From: Anthostomella pinea
Lineage: Eukaryota; Ascomycota; Sordariomycetes; Xylariales; Xylariaceae
NCBI GenBank assembly: GCA_963556695.1
Contig: CAUWAG010000004.1
Span: 3,224,001 to 3,288,000 of the forward strand
Direction: 5' to 3'
Length of the DNA: 64,000 bases
Each line of letters begins with the position of its first letter. Position 1 is the stretch's first letter. Position numbers and translations under genes: made by a program. Below the pieces are notes generated by a model that worked only from the letters and a program-made list of their open reading frames with translations, was not told where the DNA came from and searched no databases. Below are positions 9,031 through 20,719 of this stretch, in pieces.

Positions 9031-10058
9031 CCAACGGCCGATGGGTGGGGCTGGGTCACCTGCCCTCCTCACCTATGGACATCAATGATGTCCGAAGGTT
9101 TACTGAGCTGAGTCCAATGGCCATCTATAGGGTCTCGTGTAGTGTGTCACGGTTTCTTGACATTCGGACGTCGTCGCTCTCCGAAACGTCAGAACCACAG
9201 CAGGTATTCGTTGGTGATACTAGGAGCTGCCAAGGGCCCATGTGGGAGATATTACAACTTGCATCAAAACTTGCGATTAGGGGTTGTTCTAAGGAGTCTG
9301 TGCTGGGATTCCCACCGCGTCCGTCTTTGCATCCATGCATATTTGTTCCTGTCTCTTGCTCGGGGCCTAGGGTTGAAATACGTATTAGAAGGAGGGGAAA
9401 AGCCGCATTACCAAAACGATGGGATACACTGAACTCTAATTCCACTGGTATTTCCTGGGAGGCTGGCAGGTCAGCCAGAGAAATCTACACCCCTCCATGC
9501 GTGCCTATTCTAGGTCGGTCATCTGCTTCATGTGTGATTTTAAGCCGTCCTGGTTGTTTGACCCTTAGCCCACTGACAAGGTACACTTTGTATCTCGAGC
9601 GCCCAAAGCGAAGCAGCACCTACTAGCAGGCCAGCTACTGGGCCGCCCGTTACATGCTCTCCCTCGACTTGGCTCTTGTGTTCTTGTTACGCTCTGCTTT
9701 TCCATCCACGCAGCCCTGGCTCACCACCGAAGACAGCCACCCCGGCAATTGCTACCCTCATAGCACTCCTTGGCTGGCCCACCACCACCACCATGACCAA
9801 TTGAGTAATTCCAAGTCCAGCATGGGAGTTAGCCTTCAGGCATCGTCACAGGGTCAGCAGCGAACCGGATGTTTGAATATGCTGAAGTCTGAATTTGTCG
9901 GCCGAGGGATGGTATAGTACAGTCGCAGCTTTCGAAGCGTGCTATTGTCTCGTCTAATGCGCCACGACACAAGAAATGGTCCGTTGTCTATCTGTCACGC
10001 TCGTTGCCTCCTCGCAGCGTCTGCTGGCACCGTATTGCTTCCACCCGTCGTTGCTGCA
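9031..10058. other. Intergenic between SOM1 and COX9 3' ends
   Basis: This is a convergent gap of about 1 kb. A 199-codon open frame starting at 9027 and shorter ones on the minus strand show no domain, signal peptide or splice logic. A short CCA repeat lies at about 9781-9792. No gene is supported. Confidence 0.45.
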
Positions 10059-10451
10059 TCACTGGCCGGTTTTCGCTGCGCGCTCCTCCTCGAGTTGCTT
10101 GTAGAAGTTGTCTCGCGCATGGGTGCGGGGCATGTGGTATCCGTGCCTGTTGAATGTCAGTGTGGCTGCTCGTTCGTGTGGGCTTCGATAGGGGATGGTT
10201 GAGTGGTTCCGTACCAGTAGAGGCTGCCCATGGTCATTCCGATGCCTATAACCCAAGTCAGCCCAGCTGCGGTCTTTTCGTCCGGAGAGTACCAATGGCC
10301 GTCGGAGAGGAAGCTGTTCACGACGTACCGAGCGCAATTCCGAGGTCGAGGACGAGGCCCCGTCGGAGCATCTGGAACAAAGGTCAGCGGTGCGAAGAAG
10401 CAGCCATTGAGCTCACTGAGCACGTACACCAGTAATAGGTTTGATGGCCAT
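10059..10451 (-). CDS. COX9: Cytochrome c oxidase subunit VIIa (Cox9)
   Basis: Four exons on the minus strand: 10451-10428, 10371-10329, 10245-10215 and 10146-10059. They add up to 62 codons (61 aa). All introns have GT...AG ends and phases agree. The protein begins MAIKPITGMLRRGL, has a hydrophobic segment (LVLDLGIALGIGMTMGSLYW) as single membrane span, and then the family hallmark GYHMPRTHARDNFYKQLEEE. Cox9/VIIa is a small nuclear-encoded subunit of complex IV in the mitochondrial inner membrane. Exon 3 could use a donor 5 nt further on, but only TACTG/GTACGG keeps the conserved GYHMPR in frame. Divergent from MRPL22. Confidence 0.9.
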
Positions 10452-10843
10452 TGTGTCGGAAGCTTCAGCGGTGGGTTGGTGGTAGGAGGGGAGATGTGTC
10501 TTTGCTTTGCGACGTCGAGAAGCTCTCAGTATTTGGCGAATTGACCGATTGACTGGCCAGCTGGGACGATGCAGCTTGAAAATGGGCTGATCTTACTCGC
10601 TGTACGGGCTTGGTCACGTGACTCAAGACGTTAAGCCTCATGCATCAGCATCAAGCCACAATGGACAGAGTCGGGTATGCCACCGGTATGGAGGTACATC
10701 CAAGCTACCTACTCCTGTTCGTGGCTCGTGCGCCGTCGCGGTCAGGGAACTTTTCTCCGTTTTCTCCGGGGCCGCTGCAGCTTGAGCGCTTGAGCTTGGG
10801 AAACCACAGCTTCCAACTTCCCTTCGCGAGACTGTCGACAATC
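10452..10843. promoter_or_regulatory. Shared divergent promoter of COX9 and MRPL22
   Basis: 392 bp separate two start codons of nuclear genes for mitochondrial proteins. A GTCACGTGAC palindrome at about 10613-10622 contains CACGTG, an E-box-type bHLH site. It is the only clear candidate element. Confidence 0.5.
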
Positions 10844-11965
10844 ATGAGCTTACATCTGCCAGCGCGGCGGGCCGTACAGTCCGGTATGCCTACACCCTCT
10901 CCATGACAGCGCAACCGCGTCCTGCCACCACCGCAAGCTAACTAGAAACACCAACAGCTCGGGCAACCGTCGGCCAACCATCCCTACATCTTTCACGCCT
11001 TCTTCCCAAGACTCAGCGCCGCAATGCCTGGTTCAACGGATGGGGATCCCAGTCTTCTTCTTCTAAAGAGTCACCGCTGGCCAAAGAGTTGACGAAACGC
11101 GAAAGGCAGCAGAAGATGGCCGACCGCATGTTCAACCGCACCCAGGGCTCCACCATCTTCGACGAGGAGATCAAGGACGCCGAACAGCCCGGCCAGGACG
11201 CCTCCAAGGAGATCGCCGCCGGCTCCACCGTCGGCTTCAGCAAGATGAAGGAGCACATGGAGCGCGCCCTCGATCCCGATCCCAGGTGGAGGGTACGCTA
11301 CCAGAAGAAGAAGGTCATGCAGATGGTCAGGGCCGACGGCAAGCTCACCCACAAGGAGCGCATAAAGCAGTCCGAGAAGGAGGTTCACAGCGCCAGCCCG
11401 CCCCTGCCCACGAGCACCAAGAAGCTGGTCAAGCTGTCCCACCAGATCGTCGGCAAGACCATCGACGATGCCATCACCCAGATGCGCTACAGCAAAAAGA
11501 AGATCGCGAAGGAGGTGAAGTGGCAGCTCGAGGAGGCCAGGGACTCGGCCATCGCCAGTCGCGGTATGGGTCTGGGCGTGCACACGGGCGAAGTGCTGAG
11601 GACACCCAAGAAGATTCAAACCAAGGACGGCCGATGGATCGAGGTCCAGGACCCCACCCAGCTCTACATCGACGAGTCCTGGGTGGCAAAGGGCCCCTAC
11701 CGAGGCGTGCGGATACAATACCACGCCAGGGCACGCATGTCCAGGATGTGGAGGCCAACGACTTGTAAGTGGCACACTATTCCTCCCAGCCACCACACCC
11801 ATCTCGATATTAACCAACGCTGCAGCGATCAATGTTGTCCTGAAGGAGGAGAAGACGAGGATACGGCAGCACGATGACCGGGTAGAGAAACAGGCCAAGA
11901 AAGCCCCGTGGATTCACCTGCCCAACCGCCCGGTCACTGCACAGAGGCAGTACTACTGCTGGTAG
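10844..11965 (+). CDS. MRPL22: Mitochondrial large ribosomal subunit protein uL22m
   Basis: Exons 10844-10883, 10958-11764 and 11826-11965 give 328 aa. Introns carry GTATGC...GCTAAC...CAACAG and GTAAGT...TTAACC...TGCAG. The N-terminus is basic and hydroxylated (MSLHLPARRAVQS...LSRLLPKTQRRNAWFNGW), as in a mitochondrial presequence. The uL22 core runs from about residue 150 to the end: KKLVKLSHQIVGKTIDDAI, QMRYSKKKIAKEVKW, VLKEEKTRIRQ and the terminal HLPNRPVTAQRQYYCW. It lines the exit tunnel of the mitoribosome large subunit. Retention of the short second intron would replace the conserved C-terminus. Divergently transcribed from COX9. Confidence 0.92.
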
Positions 11966-12701
11966 GTTTCCGCGATAGCCCGAGCGCTGCGCCGTCCTGT
12001 ACATATATGTATGTAATCAATATCTGTATCTGTATCTGTCTACTATTTGTAGTACCACAATCTCTGAGCCGCCCGTGTCTTCCTACGCGTTGTGTGTATG
12101 TGTGTGTGTTGGACATGCCCACCACAATTCTCCCATGCCGCCACCACGCCGCGCTGTGAGCTACACCCTGCTCAACATGGCAACGATCGGGTCAGTGTAG
12201 CAGTGCCTCGAAGGCGTGTTGCCTCACAGCGAACAGCCACAAAGCGACAGCGCAAGACCTGTAGCACAATGAGTTGACCACGTCAGACGATATAGTCATG
12301 ATGAGTGTGCTCCTTCGCCATGGCATCCTCACAGAGGCATACATCAGATAAGCTATTAGTGGCAGTGGGCCGGGCGGTGTTAGGATCCGAGCCGGATGTA
12401 AGGCACGACGCCGGACGTGGCCGGAGTGCCCCGGACGTAAGATAACACTTCAAACATTGAAGTCGCAGATGTCATTCACGATGAACAGTTTGAATGAAAG
12501 GAACGCAAGTACATGTGATGTCACTCTCTTCCTCCATCGCCCTTAATAAATGGCGCTTTTCCTCTCCCACACACCCAGCTTTCAACCCCAAATAATTCCA
12601 AGGTCCCTACCATCTTCAGCCAGAGTGCAAAGCCGACCAGGTTCGTCTCTCCACCTCGAACACCATCATATCACTTCATAAGCAGCAGCAAGACCATCTT
12701 C
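11966..12701. other. Intergenic with short simple repeats
   Basis: ATCTGT repeats at about 12020-12040 and a TG-rich run at about 12091-12112. A pyrimidine-rich stretch before 12702 looks like a former fungal promoter and leader for the pseudogene that follows. No gene is supported. Confidence 0.4.
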
Positions 12702-13575
12702 ATGACCGGCGCCACTGGCCACGTGGAATCTGTCGTAAACCGAATTCGCCATCAAAGAGGGCTACCAAGTCCGCGGGCTCTCACGCGGCGCAAAGGGCGA
12801 TAAGAAGCTCAAATCCCTCGGTGCTCAGGCAGTCAGGGGTGACCTCCACGTCGTAGATGTTCTGCGTCGAGAGGCCGCCCAAGCCGACATCGTCATGCAC
12901 TTCGCCGACAGCTTCCTCGACCAATCCAAACCGAAGGAATACGCACAAGCCATCAGGAGCGACGCCGCTGCCGTGGACGCCCTGGCAGAGCCTCTCAGGG
13001 GTACCGATAAGACGTTGCTCGTCACTTCCAGCACCCTAGTCGTCGCACCAGACAACGGCAAGGAGACCAACGAGGATTCTCCCGCAGACCCTCGAGGACC
13101 CCTTCGTCGAGCGCATCCGCTCCGCTCCGAGCGCCACGCCGTGACCTGGGCGGAAAAGGGGCGTCAAGGTCATCTGTGTCCGTCTCGCACCCTACGTCTA
13201 CGGCCACGGCCGCAGCGGTGTCTAGGTACATGTGTCCTGGCCGGGACTCTGCAGGGAAAGCAAGCCAAGCCGTCTACATCGACGACGGCCACTGGCCGAG
13301 TTCGACCGTCCATGTCGACCGACGATGCCGCACGTCTGTACCTGCTCGCCGCCAGGAACGCCAACAAGGGCGATGTCGTCAACGCCACCGGCCAGACGGA
13401 GCTGACGGCGAGGCAGTTGGCCAACGCTTTTGCTGCTGCTTGCTACGTCCCGGCCGTCTCCATCGCGGAAGAGTAGGCTGCGGCCGCGATGGGTCTCTTC
13501 CTACCCAAGTTCTTGACTGCCGGGTGCCGCGCTTCCAGCGCCAAGGCCCGGAGGCAGTTGGGCTGGCGGCCTAGA
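12702..13575 (+). pseudogene. NAD(P)-dependent epimerase/SDR pseudogene, several frameshifts and stops
   Basis: Pieces of one atypical SDR occur in order but in different frames: a dinucleotide-binding start (IFMTGATGHV) from 12690-12735; FAIKEGYQVRGLSRG through TLLVTSSTLVV (about 12742-13080); TLEDPFVERIRS; HAVTWAEKG; VKVICVRLAPYVYG (about 13163-13210); VYIDDGHWPSSTVHVD; DDAARLYLLAARNA to IAEE; and, after a TAG at 13474, FLPKFLTAGCRASSAKARR and QLGWRP. Frame changes fall near 12738, 13083, 13124, 13157, after 13223 (TAG) and near 13317. Two coincide with tiny tandem duplications (GCTCC and CGAC) and one with an extra G. GC content remains high, so this is not RIP-type decay. The intact family acts on sugar nucleotides or similar substrates. 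Assembly error could mimic one lesion but hardly all. Confidence 0.85.
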
Positions 13576-14489
13576 AAGCCCTGTTTGCTGGATAAAAAAT
13601 TTCACGGCTCATATCATAAGGTTGTACAGGAGTTGAAGAAGTGGAGCTCTTAATTTGGAGATTAGAGGGTATCTGTGCGGGTATGGCAAGTCAAGGTGAA
13701 AACATACTCCCATCACCCTGCCACCAAGTATCTGAACTTCATCGACCTCCACCAAGAATTCCAACACATATGGCTTCACGCGGAAGAACAGAGCTAGCTG
13801 CCTTCAAAATGAGTTTTCGAATAAGTTTGGAAGGCTGTACGTGCCACTTGCAGCTTTTGCTGAGCTTTTGACTACCTCATGGCGTGGCTCGCATATTTTA
13901 GCAGTGACTGACTTCCAACCTTGCCGCTGGTTGCGAGCCCCACAGGACTAACTCCTATACATGCCTCCCGACCATGTCTTCTAGCTAGGTAACTTCATAG
14001 TTTATTGTCTTCTTCACGTACCTACAACAACAAATGTAAGTATCGAGTCACCAACAGTCGAACTGTGACAAGAACTATGCCTGGAATGTGATCAGGTCAG
14101 AGACAGGTCACCTACCTCGTGTACAAGCATCCAATGCCGGCAAGAGTGGCGCCCAGACGTTTAATGGAGTCAAGTATTGGAATATTCACGTGGCTAAACT
14201 TCACCTCTTTCGGTCAGTCTAATGGATACGTGGAAATAAGTCCGCTACCGTAAACACGGTCTATTAAACGTACTGGCCATCGGATGCCGTAACTTACACA
14301 ACCACCACTATCTGCGCCACAATCAGCTCAACTTCATTTCGATAACCCACCCATTGGCCAATTATCCTGCAAGTTCCCGCGATATAATTCACCACGCGTA
14401 AAGTCAAACGTGCCCCGGTGGAAGCACTGATAGGTAGTCACTACATCGTGTAGAATACCTATATATTTACCTCTAGCATGTTAATCTGG

Positions 14490-14520
14490 TAGCCGCGTTG
14501 GTAGTTACGGCCTAGCGAAG
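14490..14520 (+). repeat. tRNA-like box A repeat, copy 1
   Basis: TAGCCGCGTTGG at 14490-14501 resembles the RNA polymerase III box A. It is followed by TAGTTACGGCCTAGCGAAG, which recurs in altered form at 14708-14731. No box B is seen downstream of this copy, so it appears truncated. Confidence 0.4.
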
Positions 14521-14707
14521 TATTCTTATTAGTGGTTAACACGTTCTCTTCTTATTTTTGGCCCTCTCCACCTAACAAGGTACTCTCTCCCCCTTTCTCT
14601 TTCGTATAGAGTTAAGCCACCTTGCGCACGTTTGCAAATGTCTACCCGTTTCTTTCTGCACCTACAATAGTACAGGATATATATACGAGTTTAAAAGGTT
14701 TATCTAG

Positions 14708-14797
14708 TAGCCGGGTTGGTACGGTCTAGCAAAATATACTTACAAAGTATTCTTACAAGGTATTCTTAGGCACAGCGGTTCGATTCCCCTAGCGGCT
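14708..14797 (+). repeat. tRNA-derived (SINE-like or pseudo-tRNA) element, copy 2
   Basis: TAGCCGGGTTGG at 14708-14719 resembles box A. GGTTCGATTCC at 14777-14787 is a perfect box B and T-loop. The 3' AGCGGCT (14791-14797) can pair with AGCCG at the 5' end, giving a partial acceptor stem. The T stem carries one mismatch and I cannot place a clean D arm or anticodon arm. This points to a tRNA-derived repeat or dead tRNA rather than a working tRNA gene. Confidence 0.45.
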
Positions 14798-15272
14798 GAC
14801 GTTCTTTCTTTTTAGGTTTCAAAAGCCTATACTTTTGATTTCGAGCCATAAGCTAGCTGTCAGTCAGTCACCCTGGAGTAAACCCACTGGTAAAAGAAAA
14901 GAAAAAAAGGCATAGCAGCACTGTCATTTCACGGTTGGCACAGCCCATTAAAGATAGAAGACCATACGAGTTCAGCAGGATTTCTTTCATTGTTTCCTAG
15001 ACTACATCAGGCACCTTTCTGTGCTGATGACATTCGAGAAGCATACACCCGCTCTGACGTGGAATGTTCAGCTGCCTTTTCCCGGTCCCCATTTAGGATA
15101 TATCGACACCAGTTCCTGACTTTCCCCAATAACTGATAACATACGGTCAAGCAGACGGTCGGCAATATCATCTGCAGTCGCACAAGCAGCGGTTGATGGT
15201 TATTCAGTTGAGATGCCCCGTTAATAATTGCTTATGCCAGTGATGGTGCAGTTATTTTATCAACTGCTCGCG

Positions 15273-16414
15273 TTATATCATGGTTCTCGGCTGCATTCGC
15301 GGCAACTGGTCCTCATATCGCCTGGCATGGGCATCGAGCTCGGCGTTGTACGACTCTTTCGAGGTCGAGTACATGGACGTTGGCGATTGCAGCGACGCGC
15401 CTGCGTAGGTTGTGGTCGTAGGTGTAAATGTCTTGGACAAAGCCGCTTCAGCGTTGCGGACATCGTGTTGTGCATATTGCCGCCCGGATCCCGGGAGAGG
15501 GGGCGAGATCTTGATGGCCTGGGCACGGCGTGGGTCTTGCTTCTTCCGATTGCGCCGCATGCAACAACATATGGCGACAATGGCAGCCATGATGGCTGCG
15601 ACGCCGACCCCCGCGCCGATGCCAGCCTTTACGGCTGTCGAGAGCCCGGTACCTGCTGGCGACGACCCGGAGCCGCTTGATGTCTCTTCAGTCGCGGCAG
15701 CCGTGCCAGATGTTCTCGTGCCACTACCGGACGACACGGTTGACGCCGATGATGATGGTGATGCCGAATTCTATGTACACATATTAGCTTCAGTCCACAC
15801 CCCTGCATGAAACCAGAACTTACAGCAGCCTCGCTGAGCTTGGCAGTCGGGGTTGTGCTCGTCGTAGTACTTGTCTCGGCAGGTTTGACTGTTGCAGTCT
15901 GGGTGGCCTCTGTCGTGGGGGTTGACGTCTGGATGCTTGACGTCTGGGTGGTTGGGGCCTGGGTGGCCTCTGTCTGGGTGGTTGAAGCCGGACTGGGCAT
16001 CGTCTCGGCCGCAGCAGTGGTGGCTGGCGATGTCGTTGTCGAGGGCTGTGAATCAATAGTGATTTGTGACTCAGCAGCGGTGTCCGTGGTTGCCGTGTTT
16101 GCCGCGGTCGCCGTGGTGGACGAGGAAAATGCGGTTAAGCCGCAGCTTGCAGCCCCGTCGGCTTCTGCCAGAGGAACCTGAGCCAAGGCATCATCGCACG
16201 GGGACTGGCGTATGCAGTCCCGGATGGCGTTCTGAAGTAGGTCTTGATGTTGGCACGCGCATGCCGTGTCTCCTGCGGCACAAACCTCCGGTGGCATGTT
16301 GATTAAAGAGCCATGGACGCAGCCAACGGCGCAGGGATTTACCGCTGTGATCTGGGCGGCGGCCTGGCCCAGGCACAGGACGGCGACGACGGTTGCGACC
16401 GCCGGGATCCGCAT
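15273..16414 (-). CDS. CFEM-domain single-pass membrane protein
   Basis: Exons 16414-15824 and 15770-15273; intron of 53 nt (GTAAGT...CATAG), 362 aa. Residues 1-21 are a signal peptide ending in QAAAQ. Residues about 25-95 carry the eight cysteines of a CFEM domain, including GDTACAC with the Asp that in some family members helps bind haem iron. A long Ser/Thr/Ala-rich, presumably O-glycosylated stalk follows (about 95-245). Then come one transmembrane helix (AGIGAGVGVAAIMAAIVAI), a CCC and RRNRKK stop-transfer, and a cytoplasmic tail of about 85 residues. CFEM proteins serve in haem acquisition, adhesion or surface sensing. The long stalk plus tail suggests a wall-anchored sensor rather than a GPI protein, which is an inference. 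Confidence 0.88.
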
Positions 16415-18450
16415 GTTCGGAGCCGAAGAGAGGTTGTTGAAAGACAGACGAAGAGTAGTAGAGAAGGGAACAAAGGGTAAGGGTATCTTAAAACGAAGCG
16501 GGCCAAGCTTGCTGGCCGATGGAAGAGAAACAGTCTGGACTCTGCAGACGGGGGTCGACGAAGAGGAATTAGCGACGCCTCATGATGGACCTCTGACGGC
16601 TGGAATTTATGATTAATGGCTGTCGGTCAATGGGCGAACAATAGGGCCGGGGCGAATGAGGTGGTGGTGAATGTTTGGACGACCAATGTTTGCTGTATGC
16701 GTCCCAAGTCGTGACTCGTCGCCGGTCCTCGTGAAGCTGGACTCGGTGTCCCTGTTGCTTGCTTGTCGTACGACGTCGAAATCTCCGGTCCGAGAATGTT
16801 AGGGTCCACGTGTCCGGTCCTGACGAACAAAGTACACCCACAAGGCAGAGCTGCGAATGCACAGGCTGCGAGTGGCCTCGGGATGATGAGTGAGGGTGAG
16901 AGTGGGGGTGACGAGAAGTGAAGGTGTGCGTGTCGAACGAACGGAAAGCGTGCCTCGCGCGCTGTGGAGTGGAATGTAAAGAGCGCGTCGCCGCAGGGAG
17001 ACGGAAAAGAAGAAGACGAGACAGAATCGTCAAGTCCAGGTCAAGTCAAGTCAAATAGAATAAACGTGAAGTGAAGACGAAACGAAGGCGGGGTGAAGGT
17101 GTGGACGATGTTCCGAAACGGGGACGGAGTACCGTGGGCCACCAGCACGAGCACTTGAGGTCAGGACTCAGGAAAAGGACGGGAAGGTGTGATGCCCGTG
17201 AGTGGTGGGAAGTGTGGGAAGTGACCCTGGATTTGTATAAAACGGGAAGGTTGACGGGCTCTGATTGGCCGGTGCTGCCTTCCCACCTTCCGGGGTTTGA
17301 ATGGCTGATGAATGGCAGCATAAATTATTCAATGCTGATCATATGGATTGAAGGCTGTGTATCTATATGTGTATGGATGGGACATGGTATAGGCTGTAGT
17401 ATTCAATGCTACCTGAGGCAGCCTTTACACACATGCGCCGTTGTAGGTAGGTACTTGAATATTCATGATGTATGGAGTAATACCTTAAGCAGTCCTGACC
17501 GACATAATGAGACATTGATGCTTCCAATGCCTTTGCCAGAAGAGAAGAATACCTAACCCTTGAGCTCGATGTCATTGTACACAAAGCAATGCAACCATTC
17601 CTCAGTTCTGATATGAAGGAAGAGCGGGGGATCTGTCCGACAACCTGGGCTTGCAACATCTGAGACTGCATAATATAGCCGGCTTGGGATCGCCATCCTG
17701 TAGGCTGTGATTTGCACCGCATGTCCGCTCAGAGATGTCTCTGGCTGGTGTTGCATGAATGGGAGAGCCGAATAGGGAAAATCGAGGTGGGCGGATCCGT
17801 TTAGGTCGGGTTGATGCAACCAGAGTGGGAGATCGTCACAGGGAAGGTCATCGACATGGACGTAAGTCTTAGTATAGAACTGTAGAATACTACCGTCGCT
17901 CATCTGACAGTATCTACAGTAATTCCAGTAGCACTTGAGGTTAGGGGGTTTCATGTCATCGTCACCAGCCGCTGTCATCAATGATTGTGATCAATCATCA
18001 ATGTTGTACAATATGCGCAAGTGTAGCTGTGGTTCAAACTTGGCGGTCAATCCCGAACCATTGAATCAATGTCGCCGTCACTGTCATGACTGCGATTGAC
18101 AGCCTTGTGTAGGTAGGTTAGGTACCTAGGTACTTACCACCTACGAGGGTGGGTCTGTCAAACCGTTATCTCCCCCGTAGCCCCTGATAAACTTGAATTG
18201 GCCAACCCGGTATATTGATGTTATGATGTCTGACTTTGTCTTGGGCTAAGTACCCCCCTCGTCATACGGTCATATTAATATATCTCTTGTTAGACGCGAC
18301 CGTCCCACGCGTTTCATCTTGAGAGAAGGGGGAAAGACTCGTGCCCATTGCCCAAGTCAGTTAGGTAGGTGGAATGTACCACCAATATTTGAACGCGACA
18401 ACTGCCCACCTGTAGTCAATGAGCCTATCACAAGGTAGCGAAGGAGAGCA
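16415..18450. other. Promoter of CFEM gene and non-coding stretch
   Basis: Bases 16415-17050 are purine-rich on the plus strand (pyrimidine-rich leader for the minus-strand CFEM gene). A 142-codon minus-strand frame at 17553-17981 has several Cys and Tyr but no recognisable motif and no flanking splice logic. TAGGTAGGT/TACCTAGG simple motifs at about 18110-18140 are common fungal intergenic sequence. Confidence 0.4.
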
Positions 18451-20719
18451 AACTTGCAGCATCACCGACATTCAATGTTGGATGGGAGAAGGCAAACATC
18501 ATGCCAATACAGTACAAGCATGACACATTCGCACATTCGTACCTCCACAAGCGCGCACACCGCCTTCCTCCGCCCCATACTGTACATACCATACCTCACC
18601 TTGCTTGGCTTCGCAGCGATGAGGACGACATCTGCCCACGTCCCGAGGCGGGGGCAACACACCCTCGGACCTGGAGCCTGGAATAGTCTCCGCCGCCGCC
18701 TGCCGCCTCGGAGTGATGCGTGTGCCCAGCCCGGCCGGCCGGCTCCAGGGCCCCGCGAACCCGACTTCCAATTGTGCCCGCCAAGCCAAGCTGCGGACAC
18801 CCGCTCGGCCAAGCCATTCACCAATGTGCCGAGGATTTGTTTCTCTGCTTACTATAGAGTATGACTCCATCGCCACCGGGTCGGCTCTGGTCTAGCGGGA
18901 TGCAGGCCATGCGCCGAACGCTCGTCCGCCATAATGCTGCCGTCTTTGACGTGCTCACAGCCCTAGGCCACTTTGGTTTAGAGAAGAACCGGGCGACCTC
19001 ATTCCGCCTTGAAGTGAAATGTTCGTGGCCGGCGTTGTGGGAATGTGTCAGCATCTGCTTACCTGGGTTCCATGACTGCAAGCCCGGGTCCGCCGTGGTA
19101 CGAACCGGCGTGATGGTCCATTAAATCGGGTGCCTGGGTGTGGACGTGGCATTGATGAATTTACCTTAGGGCTACCATCGTACAACCTGTACCATCGGCA
19201 TCGAGTCTTCTTTCGGCGCCGGCTGTGTCGGTGCCGACGAGGCCATCCTCAAGTACCACAGGTTTCGAAACTTTCGATCGTAAGCCGTCGAAAATAAGGA
19301 CCTTGGAGTTCTCGGCGTCGTACGTCTCAACGGATTGCCGCTAGCCGGTGAAATTGACGTTCGGCGTAGGTGGTACGTAAGTCGCGATCGAAAATTGAGA
19401 CATTCGATGAATGTGAATAGCCTACAGACCACCATTTTACAATTGCCTTCTCAGGCTACCCCATATCTCACAAGCCCAGATATAATCGATTCGGCTTGGG
19501 CCATAATGGTAACCTCGCAGGCCGCGAGCCGATGACCGAACGCGGGCATGCGGCCACGTTGGGAGCTCATAGTCACGAGCCTCCTGGTGTTGGCAAGATA
19601 CAAGTTCGTCCGAGATGCCGTGACACGACAACGAGGCCATAGGACGACCAGTTGACCAGACTGACAAAGCTGCACTAACCATTTCTTGATAACGACCTCG
19701 GAGAGCCCCATAAACCGGAACCAGGACAGGACCAAAGATCTAGCCAGCGCCCTTCTGGCCCAGATATTCGCCAAACGGCGTCGAAGCATTTCCTTCAACA
19801 TCTAAATAAACAAGCTGGTTCAAGGACGTAAGCTCAAACCACAGACCCCTATTTGTTTCTGCTCTTGAAGAAAACCCCGTGGTAAGTTACTGGTAGCGTC
19901 ATCGTCAGATGACCATGTCTAGTCTTGCGGCGCAGTTGCCGGCTCGAAACCTGGCTCTGACCGCGTTCCCAACTTTCAGGTGAGGTGTACGGCGTTCGAA
20001 GATGCGAGGATCTATGGAGGCATCTCGGACTCTGGCGCCGCTTGTCTTTATCCTGTCAGATGACTGCATATTTTGGCGGCCTCTCGCCGAACCTATGCAC
20101 GGCTAGGTACGCTCTGCTGTTGAAGCAGTCGCATGAGCTGATGAGCCAGGACGAAGATTGCAACCGCACCGCCTGACGCCATTTCCCCGGGATACAACAG
20201 GGAGGGCCATGATCTTCTCGGAAGCGGGTATCATACGTACGTGTGATAACTCGACCCCGGACAAGGTGGAACCATAAGGATTGTTCATGCATCGCATAAA
20301 GGCCATATCAGACGGTCAACTCACAGTCGAGATCACCACGTCGTGTGTCTACGAGCTGCCATTGGCCATGAAGTTCCTGCGCCGCTCAGCGGTGTGGTCT
20401 TCTTGATGGGTCCATTCGCCGAAGTGGAATGTTATGGACATTTCAGATAAGCCGAAGGATTGCACGGCGACGTGGGCCGCGTGGACATCAGCACTACTGG
20501 ACAGCAGCGTCCGGTCATCCGGGCTCTTCCCCGTATCTCGCGGCCGGCACTGAGATGCCCCCATGACTGGATGCTGTCCAGGCGGATTATAAAGGGGCTC
20601 GGGCCCAGCGTCTTCACAACAGGTCTGAAGTCCCCGATTCCCAGACATCCACCAAAGCCGAGACACCGTATCCTACCCAATACTACACTTCCGTGCGGAC
20701 CCCTTTTGAGCTTCCGAAA
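18451..20719. other. Gene-poor stretch, no supportable gene
   Basis: Open frames of up to 147 codons occur on both strands, for example minus 19451-19801 and 20432-20875. None shows a domain, signal peptide or exon structure I trust. A GC-rich island at about 18600-18800 stands out from the AT-richer surroundings. Confidence 0.4.

Larger units (their letters stand above)
13576..15272. other. AT-rich intergenic stretch with repeat remnants
   Basis: Lower GC than the flanks and no coding frame that I can support. It holds two tRNA-like repeat copies (annotated separately) and TA-rich stretches such as around 14690. The composition suggests decayed transposon sequence, but I recognise no transposase or reverse transcriptase fragment. 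Confidence 0.45.

Noticed and set aside
9027..9626. 199-codon plus-strand frame downstream of SOM1
   Set aside because: Overlaps the SOM1 stop, no motif, no splice signals, irregular composition.
14708..14797. Functional tRNA gene
   Set aside because: Box B is perfect, but the D arm and anticodon arm cannot be folded and the T stem has a mismatch.
17553..17981. 142-codon minus-strand frame with several Cys and Tyr
   Set aside because: No signal peptide, domain or splice context, so not enough to call a gene.
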